Assembly: GCA_020201485.1 (NCBI GenBank)
Contig: JAIVGT010000217.1
Span: 1 to 7,985 of the forward strand
Length of the DNA stretch: 7,985 nt
Direction: 5' to 3'
From: Halobacteriales archaeon
Lineage (GTDB): Archaea; Thermoplasmatota; SW-10-69-26; JACQPN01; JAIVGT01
The translations under genes and the position numbers were made by a program. The notes under the pieces are model-generated. The model worked only from the letters and a program-made list of their open reading frames with translations, made no database searches and was not told the DNA's origin. This document shows, one piece after another, positions 1-7,221 of this stretch. Each line of letters opens with the position of its first letter. The stretch's first letter is position 1.

Positions 1-627
1 GCCCTAGGCCTGGGCACGGGCAGCACGGCCGCCATCATGCTCAACGAGCTGGCGCAGCGCATCCGCAAGGAAGGCCTGAAGGTGCGGGGCATGCCCACGA
101 GCGAGGCCACGCAGCAGCTCGCGCACCTCCTCGAGGTCCCGCTGACCACGCTCGACGACGACCCCCGGCTCGACCTGACGCTCGACGGCGCGGACGAGGT
201 GGACCCGCGCTTCCGCCTCATCAAGGGCCTGGGCGGGGCCCTGCTCCGCGAGAAGGTCGTGGCCGCGGCCAGCGAGCGGGTGTGCATCATGGTGGACGAG
301 GGCAAGCGCGTGCCGCTCCTCGGGACCAAGGCCCCGGTGCCGGTGGAGGTCATGCGCTTCGCCTGGAAGCCCGTCCAGGAGCGGCTGCGCGCCTTGGGCA
401 GCGAGCCGGCCCTGCGCCGCGCGAAGGACGGCGACGTCTTCGTCAGCGACAACGGGAACTTCATTCTCGATGCGCGCTTCCCGCGCGGCATCGACGCGCC
501 GGAGGAGCTGGAGCGCACGCTGAACAACATCCCGGGGGCCGTGGAGAACGGCCTGTTCCTCAGCCTGTGCACGGAGGTCGCCTGGGGCTCCGCCAGCAGC
601 GCGCGGGTCGAGCGCGCGCCACGCTGA
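1..627 (+). CDS. rpiA: Ribose-5-phosphate isomerase A, 5'-truncated by window edge
   Basis: Interconverts ribose 5-phosphate and ribulose 5-phosphate in the cytosolic pentose phosphate pathway, supplying nucleotide precursors. The frame is open from base 1, where it reads ALGLGTGSTAA, the phosphate-binding loop near the N-terminus of the family; the ATG at 37 is therefore internal and the true start lies outside the window. Counting from that internal Met, PTSEAT lies at 20-25, the catalytic DGADEVD at 50-56, the conserved Lys at 63 (KGLGG) and Glu at 72 (LREK), then DNGNFILD and NIPGAVENGLF near the end. These match the Asp/Asp/Lys/Glu set known for RpiA. About 208 codons are visible against a usual 220-230, so only some 10-20 residues are missing. 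The tail after NGLF departs from the common ending but keeps its length. Identification is secure. Confidence 0.96.
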   Translation, partial: ALGLGTGSTAAIMLNELAQRIRKEGLKVRGMPTSEATQQLAHLLEVPLTTLDDDPRLDLTLDGADEVDPRFRLIKGLGGALLREKVVAAASERVCIMVDEGKRVPLLGTKAPVPVEVMRFAWKPVQERLRALGSEPALRRAKDGDVFVSDNGNFILDARFPRGIDAPEELERTLNNIPGAVENGLFLSLCTEVAWGSASSARVERAPR

Positions 628-683
628 GCGCTGCGCTGCGTGCTCGCCGACGCGCCCAGCGGTGTGCCAGAAAGCATGCCCTC

Positions 684-701
684 CCTGGCTGGGCAGCCGG
701 G
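684..701 (+). other. Hairpin just upstream of the lipoprotein start
   Basis: CCTGGCT (684-690) pairs with AGCCGGG (695-701), with one G-T wobble, across a GGGC loop. It ends 3 bases before the ATG at 705. No T-run follows, so it is not a classical terminator. It could modulate translation of the downstream gene or arise by chance in GC-rich DNA. The only A-rich stretch nearby is GAAAGCA at about 670, a very weak promoter candidate. Confidence 0.3.
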
Positions 702-704
702 CTC

Positions 705-1055
705 ATGCACCGCACCATGACCGCGTGGAGCCTCGGCGTGCTGGCCGCGCTCCTGCTCGCCGGCTGCGCCGCGCCCCCCGTGCCCGGCACGGGGCCCGTG
801 ACCTCGGGAACGAGCGTGACCGACCAGGGCGCCGGCGGAGACGGGAACGTGAGCCTGCAGCAAGCCGTGGACGAGACGTCGCAGCTGTCGCAGCGCGTGC
901 GCGAGGCCCAGGTCGAGCACAACGAGCTCATGCGCCAGATGCGCGACAGCAGCGAGAAGCTGGAGGCGCAGCAGGCGCAGATGGCCCAGCTCCAGGAGCA
1001 GCTCGCCGCGGAGCAGCGGGCCCACGACAACCTCACGCGCCATGCGCAGGGCTGA
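705..1055 (+). CDS. Small coiled-coil lipoprotein
   Basis: Predicted membrane-anchored exported protein of 116 residues, function unknown. The N-terminus is a compact lipoprotein signal: two basic-region residues, a hydrophobic stretch (LGVLAALLLAG), then lipobox LAGC with Cys21 as the likely lipidated residue. A short Pro/Gly/Thr/Ser linker follows (about 22-50), then a continuous charged, Gln- and Leu-rich helix (about 50-112) without proline and with heptad-like spacing, read as a coiled coil. The frame stays open upstream to 282, inside rpiA, but that part is only rpiA's shadow; the signal peptide fixes the start at 705, or at 717 (112 residues). No strong ribosome binding site is visible. 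It lies 77 bases after rpiA on the same strand and its stop is 3 bases from that of the convergent aminopeptidase. It may act as a periplasm-like spacer or oligomerising surface protein; that is a guess. Confidence 0.72.
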   Translation: MHRTMTAWSLGVLAALLLAGCAAPPVPGTGPVTSGTSVTDQGAGGDGNVSLQQAVDETSQLSQRVREAQVEHNELMRQMRDSSEKLEAQQAQMAQLQEQLAAEQRAHDNLTRHAQG

Positions 1056-1058
1056 GGC

Positions 1059-3623
<2,565 letters not shown>

Positions 3624-3677
3624 GGGGCGGGCATCGCGGCTCCGGGCCTTGTCGTTTCCGCCAGGATGCGACGGGCC

Positions 3678-4406
3678 TCACGGGCCGGCGGGCAGGTCCA
3701 GGGCCGGGCCATAGGACACGTCGTCGAACATCATGTCCGAGCCTTGGCCGGCGCCCTGCGCGCCGTCGCCGACCGCGATCCACTCCGCGGGCTCCGTGTA
3801 CGCGGGCACGCCCTGGAGCACGCCGGCCTGGGGCACGTCGTCGATGAGGAACGCGCCGATGCCGACCACGGGCACCCAGACGATGGTGTAGGTGTGCCAC
3901 GCATCGCGCGAAGGCACGGGCGCGGACAGCCCCGCGCCGCCGTCCATGATGGCGGCGCTGACCGAGCCCTGCGTGAAGGCGAGCGAGGCCGTGTAGCGGC
4001 AGCCGCCGGAGAGGCAGGAGCCAGCGGGGTTCCAGTTCGAGATGGCCTCGGCGACCTGGTAGCCCGGCCGCGCGCCGGACGCGACGTACGCGCGCACCTG
4101 GAACACGAGCTCCGGCACGTCGTAGGGCTGGACGCGCTGCTCCACCCAGTTGCCGTTGCTCCGCGGGCTCGGGACGAGCGCCGGTACGCTCAGGACCTGG
4201 CCGTGCGCGTCGCCGCCGGGGCTCACGACGCGGATGGGCGAGCCGGTGAGGGGAATGCTCCAACCGGCCAGGCCCGCCTCGAACTCCCCGTTCCGCACCT
4301 CGTCCAGGACCGGGATGGGGGACACGGGGACCACGCCGGGCACCACGGCCAGGACGGGCGCGGCGAGCAGCACGGTCGCGAGCAGGACGGGGGCGAGGCG
4401 GAGCAT
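3678..4406 (-). CDS. Secreted jelly-roll / CBM-like protein
   Basis: Predicted secreted protein of 242 residues, ligand unknown. Residues 1-20 form a Sec signal peptide (Arg3, long Leu/Ala/Val core, likely cleavage after VLA at 20). The mature part begins with NGEFEAGLAGWS at 39-50 and ends with MMFDDVSYG at 226-233. This opening and closing pair is typical of galactose-binding or laminin-G-type beta-sandwich modules seen in carbohydrate-binding surface proteins. Cys131 and Cys136 are the only cysteines and could form a disulfide. There is no C-terminal membrane anchor or sorting signal, so it is probably released or held non-covalently. Start choice is good: the signal peptide begins here and GAGGT lies 8 bases upstream. 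The downstream gene on the same strand is the aminopeptidase, though a functional link is doubtful because one is exported and the other cytosolic. The fold assignment rests on short motifs only. Confidence 0.75.
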   Translation of the reverse strand: MLRLAPVLLATVLLAAPVLAVVPGVVPVSPIPVLDEVRNGEFEAGLAGWSIPLTGSPIRVVSPGGDAHGQVLSVPALVPSPRSNGNWVEQRVQPYDVPELVFQVRAYVASGARPGYQVAEAISNWNPAGSCLSGGCRYTASLAFTQGSVSAAIMDGGAGLSAPVPSRDAWHTYTIVWVPVVGIGAFLIDDVPQAGVLQGVPAYTEPAEWIAVGDGAQGAGQGSDMMFDDVSYGPALDLPAGP

Positions 4407-4412
4407 GGCGGG

Positions 4413-4418
4413 GACCTC
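4413..4418 (-). promoter_or_regulatory. Ribosome binding site for the secreted-protein gene
   Basis: On the minus strand GAGGTC precedes the ATG at 4406; its GAGG core ends 8 bases from the start codon. It matches the core of the GGAGGTGA-type Shine-Dalgarno sequence and supports the chosen start. Confidence 0.6.
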
Positions 4419-4451
4419 GCGTCGCCAACCGGACCGGGGAGGAAGGCGCTT

Positions 4452-4469
4452 CGCAGGGAACTTCCTGCG
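4452..4469. promoter_or_regulatory. 18-bp near-palindrome, possible operator
   Basis: CGCAGGGAACTTCCTGCG has perfect 6-bp arms (CGCAGG and CCTGCG) and a nearly symmetric centre. It lies about 45-63 bases upstream of the start codon of the minus-strand secreted-protein gene, where a regulator or promoter element would be expected. It could equally be a hairpin at the end of the fragmentary sequence to its right. No clear TATA-like box was found beside it. Confidence 0.35.
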
Positions 4470-4470
4470 C

Positions 4471-4614
4471 TCACCCGGCCCGGGCGATGCTGCGCACGCT
4501 CAGCACCGTGTCCCAGAAGACGTGGCAGAGCGCGGCGAGCAGCGTGAGCATGGCGCAGGCGAAGGCCCACGGCGCGAGCGTGGCCAGCCGGTCCACGCCC
4601 CACAGCCTGAACAC
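4471..4614 (-). CDS. Possible tiny single-span membrane protein
   Basis: A 47-codon minus-strand frame from a GTG at 4614 (or 41 codons from the GTG at 4596) to a TGA at 4471. It reads as one hydrophobic helix (LAPWAFACAMLTLLAALC) with Arg/Asp near the start and Arg residues at the end, as a small membrane protein would. A GAGG lies 9 bases before the GTG at 4614. I recognise no family. It overlaps the plus-strand galactose-oxidase-like ORF, although the convincing homology there begins only near 4600. Both frames share the same wobble position, so codon bias cannot separate them. It is a weak call and may be a chance antisense frame. Confidence 0.22.
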   Translation of the reverse strand: MFRLWGVDRLATLAPWAFACAMLTLLAALCHVFWDTVLSVRSIARAG

Positions 4615-4780
4615 GGACCAGCGCCTCGTCGAGCTCCCCTTCCAGGCGGACGCACCGCAGCAGCGGCTCACCCTGACCACGCCCTCCACCAAGGCCGTGG
4701 CGCCGCAGGGCTACTACCTGCTCTTCGCCCTCGACGCGAACGGCGTGCCATCGCAGGGCGCGATGGTGAAGCTGAGCTGA
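4487..4780 (+). pseudogene. C-terminal fragment of a galactose-oxidase-like (DUF1929) protein
   Basis: An open frame of 97 codons. From about codon 39 (base 4601) to the end it resembles the last part of the immunoglobulin-like C-terminal domain of galactose oxidase / kelch-type copper radical oxidases: HSLNTDQRLVELPF, then LTLTTPSTKAVAPQGYY and LLFALDANGVPSQGAMVK. The family normally reads THSxNTDQR, then APPGYYMLF, then GVPS followed by a final strand, and it normally ends there, as here. The preceding 38 codons have no signal peptide and do not resemble the family. The kelch propeller and copper ligands are absent, and the upstream DNA is occupied by a minus-strand gene. It is best read as the remnant of a larger secreted protein lost by deletion. 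Alternatively it could be a rearranged small ORF that is still expressed. No ribosome binding site was seen for the ATG at 4487. Confidence 0.55.
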
Positions 4781-4858
4781 GCCCGGGCCATCGGCCCATG
4801 AAGCTTCCGCCGCGAACGTCCCACGATGCTCACCAAGGATGCACGCGCACGCCCATCC

Positions 4859-5074
4859 ATGGCCGAGAAACCCTTGAAATCCGGCACGGAGCGCGAGATC
4901 GAAGGCACGGTGGAGAAGGTCGCGGGGCAGGCGAAGGAGGCGGTCGGCGACCTCCTCGACGACCCCGGGCTGCACGCGCAGGGGAGCACGGAGCGCGCGC
5001 GTGGCGAGGTGCGCGAGCGCGCCGGCAAGGTGCAGCGCGAGGCCGAGCGCTTGGAGCGCGACACGCGCACGTGA
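4859..5074 (+). CDS. CsbD-family protein
   Basis: Small, hydrophilic, highly charged protein of 71 residues, presumably cytosolic. The core EREIEGTVEKVAGQAKEAVG (about 10-29) followed by a second helix with RARGEVRERAGKVQREAERL (about 46-65) gives the two-segment GxxEKxxGKxKExxG pattern of CsbD-like proteins. Family members are general-stress-induced in bacteria; their biochemical role is not settled. Length matches the family's usual 60-70 residues. An in-frame ATG at 4826 would add 11 residues outside the conserved pattern, so 4859 is preferred. The nearest ribosome-binding-like AAGGA is about 19 bases upstream, too far to be convincing. The gene stands alone, 78 bases after the oxidase fragment, and a strong hairpin follows 31 bases after its stop. 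If the host is an archaeon, a CsbD gene would suggest ancient or recent transfer from bacteria. Confidence 0.82.
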   Translation: MAEKPLKSGTEREIEGTVEKVAGQAKEAVGDLLDDPGLHAQGSTERARGEVRERAGKVQREAERLERDTRT

Positions 5075-5085
5075 GGCCCACTGCC

Positions 5086-5111
5086 ATCGTCGGCGGGCAT
5101 CGTCGGCGGGC
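5086..5111 (+). repeat. 13-bp tandem duplication
   Basis: ATCGTCGGCGGGC occurs twice head to tail (5086-5098 and 5099-5111) in the gap after the CsbD gene. The copies are identical. It looks like a replication-slippage duplication; its right end overlaps the hairpin that follows. Confidence 0.85.
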
Positions 5112-5127
5112 GCGCCCATGCGCCCGC
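5106..5127 (+). terminator. GC-rich hairpin after the CsbD gene
   Basis: GCGGGCGC (5106-5113) and GCGCCCGC (5120-5127) form a perfect 8-bp stem with a GCCCAT loop. It lies between the CsbD stop at 5074 and the lipoprotein start at 5193. There is no T-run after it, so it is not a standard intrinsic terminator, but it is the strongest structure in the gap. It would also cover the alternative ATG at 5118 of the next gene. Confidence 0.35.
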
Positions 5128-5180
5128 GCGCGTCGCGCCAGACCCAACCTTCATGGCCCGCCGCACCGTTGCCGCCGCTG

Positions 5181-5188
5181 GGGGAAGG
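5181..5188 (+). promoter_or_regulatory. Purine-rich ribosome binding site for the TTG start
   Basis: GGGGAAGG lies 4 bases before the TTG at 5193, within a longer purine tract. It is the only good candidate near any start codon of this gene, and with the signal-peptide boundary it decides the start. Confidence 0.45.
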
Positions 5189-5192
5189 GAGC

Positions 5193-6677
5193 TTGCGCGA
5201 ACCACGCATCCTCGGAGCGCTGGTGTGCATCGTGCTCGTCGCCCTGACGGGGTGCACGGACGTGCCGCCCAATCCGAACGAGCCTCCGCGCATCCCGGAC
5301 GAGCAAGCGCCGCCGCTGGGCCAGGGCGAGACCGTGCCGTCGAACCCGTCCCCCAAGCCGCCGGCGGAGCCCGAAGGCACGAACCTCGTGGCCCCGACGG
5401 GCCCGGCGGAAACGATGCTCATCTCGAAGGCGGGCGGGACCATCACGCTGCCCGACGGCTCCTCCGTCGAGTTCCCGGAAGGCGCGGTCGACAGCGACAC
5501 GAGCGTCACGCTGGGCGAGGTCCCCGCGGACAGCCTGCCCGGTGGCGCGCACCCGCTCGCCGTCGGCCCCGTCCTGCGCCTAGGCCCGGCGGGCCTCATG
5601 GTGCTCCGCCCGATCGAGTTCAAGATCAAGCTCCACATCCGGAACCTGACGAACGCCACCAGCCCGACCATCCCGCTCCTCCTGCCCACTCCGCTGAACG
5701 ACACGGGGGAGCCGATGCCGGCCGGGGACGTGCGCGAGACCATCGACGTGAGGAACGGCACGGTCGAGGTGCACTTCGCCGACGAGGACTCCGGCTACGT
5801 GTACATCGAGGCCATTCCGCTGCGCGCGCAGCTCAACCCGTACGAGGTGACGGCGTTCCTCGCGCAACGGTGGAGCGCCAGCCTCGCGTTCCAGGGTCCG
5901 CTCCTCGGCGGCTTCCACGTCGCCAACCTGACGCCCGTGGCGTCCGGCGTGGTCGTCGTGGACGATGCCGACCTCCCGTCGTCCATCTCGGATGCGACGC
6001 CGGCGGTGATGTCGTTCGATTGCGGAGCGCCCGGCCACGGCCGCTTCGGCGCGTCCTTCGACGCGTCGGCGGGCACGAGCGAGGACGTGCACGTGACCAT
6101 CCTCGCCCCGGCGCATTGCGTCGAGGACCCGGAGCTGACCGCCGACCTGCAGCCGCCCCACACGCTCTACCACGTGGACGCGCCGCTCCCCGACGCGGAC
6201 GAAGGCTCCTTCGCCGCGCCGCGCGCCGTGTACCGCTGGCGCGCCTCCATCACCTGCGGCGTGTTCGAGGCGGACGGGAACCGCACCGTCGGCCCCTCCG
6301 TGCTCCTGTTCCAGCCGAGCGGCCCGGACGCGTCCTGGGGCCATCCGAACGTGCCCCCGCCGCCGCCGGACCTGTCCCGGCAGGACGGCAACGACGACCA
6401 CATCCCCGACTACTGCCCGCACAACGAGACGGCCGGCTTCTCGCATCCGGGCGAGATCCAAGTAACGATCTACTACCGGCAGACGGCGCGCACGCCAGGC
6501 GACGTGCAGGACGAGGCGGAGGTCGACGCCATGAGCGCCTGGTCCGACGCCTTCGCGTCCCTCTTCGGGGGCCACGTCACGTGCACGTACGAAGGCTCCC
6601 TTGGCGGGACCGGAAAGTGCGCGGGGGAGATGGCGGAGAACCTCCCGGGCGAGCCCCCATCGGAGCAGGACCAATGA
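5193..6677 (+). CDS. Large surface lipoprotein with ZU5-like domain
   Basis: Predicted exported lipoprotein of 494 residues, function unknown. With the TTG at 5193 as start the N-terminus is a clean lipoprotein signal: MREPR, a hydrophobic core, then lipobox LTGC with Cys21. The ATG at 5118 would put 25 residues, many of them Pro, before it and is less likely. A Pro-rich linker (22-75) leads to a ZU5-like segment (about 76-150: SKAGGTITLPDGSSVEFPEGAV, the usual GG-P-G-FPxGA layout). The rest is beta-rich with no family I recognise. Six cysteines (277, 309, 355, 408, 464, 476) follow, enough for three disulfides. DGNDDHIPDYC at 398-408 resembles the calcium-binding Asp loops of thrombospondin type 3 repeats. 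Seven N-glycosylation sequons (Asn 151, 154, 170, 188, 245, 363, 411) fit an archaeal surface glycoprotein. Its 3' end overlaps the next ORF by 77 bases. ZU5 domains elsewhere act as binding or autocatalytic scaffolds; the role here is open. Confidence 0.8.
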   Translation: MREPRILGALVCIVLVALTGCTDVPPNPNEPPRIPDEQAPPLGQGETVPSNPSPKPPAEPEGTNLVAPTGPAETMLISKAGGTITLPDGSSVEFPEGAVDSDTSVTLGEVPADSLPGGAHPLAVGPVLRLGPAGLMVLRPIEFKIKLHIRNLTNATSPTIPLLLPTPLNDTGEPMPAGDVRETIDVRNGTVEVHFADEDSGYVYIEAIPLRAQLNPYEVTAFLAQRWSASLAFQGPLLGGFHVANLTPVASGVVVVDDADLPSSISDATPAVMSFDCGAPGHGRFGASFDASAGTSEDVHVTILAPAHCVEDPELTADLQPPHTLYHVDAPLPDADEGSFAAPRAVYRWRASITCGVFEADGNRTVGPSVLLFQPSGPDASWGHPNVPPPPPDLSRQDGNDDHIPDYCPHNETAGFSHPGEIQVTIYYRQTARTPGDVQDEAEVDAMSAWSDAFASLFGGHVTCTYEGSLGGTGKCAGEMAENLPGEPPSEQDQ

Positions 6678-7056
6678 GGGCGCAGCGTTCAACTGCCCGA
6701 ACTGCTCCGGGGTGCTGTGGGAGATCGCCCACGACGAGCCGCTGCGCTTCCGCTGCCATACCGGCCACGCCTTCACGGCGCCGGTGCTCCTCGCCGAGCA
6801 GACGGGCAAGATCGAGGAGACGCTGTGGGTCGCCCTGCGGATGCTGGAGGAGCGCCGGAACCTCCTCATCAAGATGTCCCGGCAGCCCGCGTCCCGCCGC
6901 GGGAAGCGGAACGGCGGCGGAGCGCACCAGGGGAACGCGGGCATCTACGCATCCGCGGCGGAGCGGGCGAAGGAATCCGAGGCGCACATCAACCGCATCC
7001 GGACGATGCTCCGCGAGAGCGAGCAGGCCACGGCCCACAAGAGAATGCGCGCCTGA
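6601..7056 (+). CDS. Stand-alone CheB-type C-terminal zinc ribbon and helical protein
   Basis: A 151-residue protein. Residues 30-95 match the C-terminal extension found after the methylesterase domain in some CheB proteins: NCPNCSGVLWE, RFRCHTGHAF and LLAEQTGKIEETLWVALRML. Cys32, Cys35, Cys52 and His56 would bind one zinc. The rest is helical, with a basic Gly-rich break near 97-112 and a last helix (AERAKESEAHINRIRTML) like the family's closing helix. The response-regulator and methylesterase domains are both missing, and no chemotaxis gene lies nearby. The start is uncertain: the only start codon before the ribbon is a TTG at 6601, 77 bases inside the preceding lipoprotein gene, with GAAGG 5 bases upstream. 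The ATGA at the lipoprotein stop (6674-6677) is in another frame. The frame is closed upstream by a TGA at 6532. It may be a real small regulator, translation-coupled to the lipoprotein, or the tail of a broken cheB. Confidence 0.68.
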   Translation: MAGPESARGRWRRTSRASPHRSRTNEGAAFNCPNCSGVLWEIAHDEPLRFRCHTGHAFTAPVLLAEQTGKIEETLWVALRMLEERRNLLIKMSRQPASRRGKRNGGGAHQGNAGIYASAAERAKESEAHINRIRTMLRESEQATAHKRMRA

Positions 7057-7060
7057 CGGG

Positions 7061-7076
7061 CCGCCGGACGCGGCGG
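7061..7076. other. Short hairpin between convergent gene and tRNA ends
   Basis: CCGCC (7061-7065) pairs with GGCGG (7072-7076) around a 6-base loop in the 39-base gap between the stop at 7056 and the tRNA 3' end. No T-run lies on either strand, so termination by this element is only a possibility. Nothing else is seen in the gap. Confidence 0.2.
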
Positions 7077-7095
7077 TCGGAGCGGCGCCGGGGGA

Positions 7096-7170
7096 CGGGC
7101 TCGAGGGGATTTGAACCCCTGGCAGGCAGATTAAGAGTCTGCTGCGTTGACCTGGCTACGCTACGAGCCC
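7096..7170 (-). tRNA. trnK: tRNA-Lys (anticodon CUU)
   Basis: The minus strand folds into a complete cloverleaf of 75 bases: a perfect 7-bp acceptor stem (GGGCTCG with CGAGCCC), a 4-bp D stem (GCGT/ACGC) with GG in the loop, a 5-bp anticodon stem (GCAGA/TCTGC) holding CTCTTAA with anticodon CTT, a 5-base variable loop, and a 5-bp T stem (AGGGG/CCCCT) with loop TTCAAAT. The discriminator is G, and CCA is not encoded. No intron is present. It decodes AAG, the Lys codon favoured in this GC-rich genome. The G discriminator and the GGGCxCGTAG start resemble archaeal rather than bacterial tRNA-Lys. It lies on the same strand as, and 51 bases after, the glycerate kinase stop, with its own promoter-like element between. 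Confidence 0.97.
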
Positions 7171-7196
7171 AGCGAGCCGCGGGAATGCGCTGGTCC

Positions 7197-7204
7197 TATT
7201 TGTA
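7197..7204 (-). promoter_or_regulatory. TATA-like box of the tRNA-Lys promoter
   Basis: Read on the minus strand, TACAAATA is the only AT-rich octamer in a strongly GC-rich stretch. It is centred about 30 bases upstream of the tRNA 5' end at 7170, which would place transcription start a few bases before the mature tRNA, as expected for an archaeal TATA box. It lies just after the glycerate kinase stop, so the tRNA probably has its own promoter. A clear upstream BRE was not recognised. Confidence 0.6.
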
Positions 7205-7221
7205 GTCAACGGGGGCGCGGC

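Noticed and set aside
282..704. N-terminal extension of the coiled-coil lipoprotein to the ATG at 282
   Set aside because: This part overlaps rpiA in another frame, is Arg/Ala/His-rich, and would bury the lipoprotein signal inside the protein.
5001..5192. Longer N-terminus of the ZU5-like lipoprotein from 5001 or from the ATG at 5118
   Set aside because: It would overlap the CsbD gene or the hairpin and put Arg/Pro-rich residues before an otherwise perfect lipoprotein signal peptide that begins at the TTG at 5193.
4223..5761. A 512-codon minus-strand frame spanning four other genes
   Set aside because: It crosses the secreted protein, oxidase fragment, CsbD and lipoprotein genes; its composition changes with each, as expected for an antisense shadow. 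Only the small hydrophobic stretch near 4471-4614 on the same strand, in another frame, was kept as a weak candidate.
5580..6944. A 454-codon minus-strand frame opposite the lipoprotein
   Set aside because: Arg/Val/Gly-rich antisense shadow without any family motif.
5153..7114. A 653-codon plus-strand frame through the ZU5-like lipoprotein and CheB-tail ORF
   Set aside because: Extremely Arg-rich with no signal peptide or domain; the two real frames explain the region. The ATG at 6674 belongs to this frame and so is not the start of the zinc-ribbon protein.
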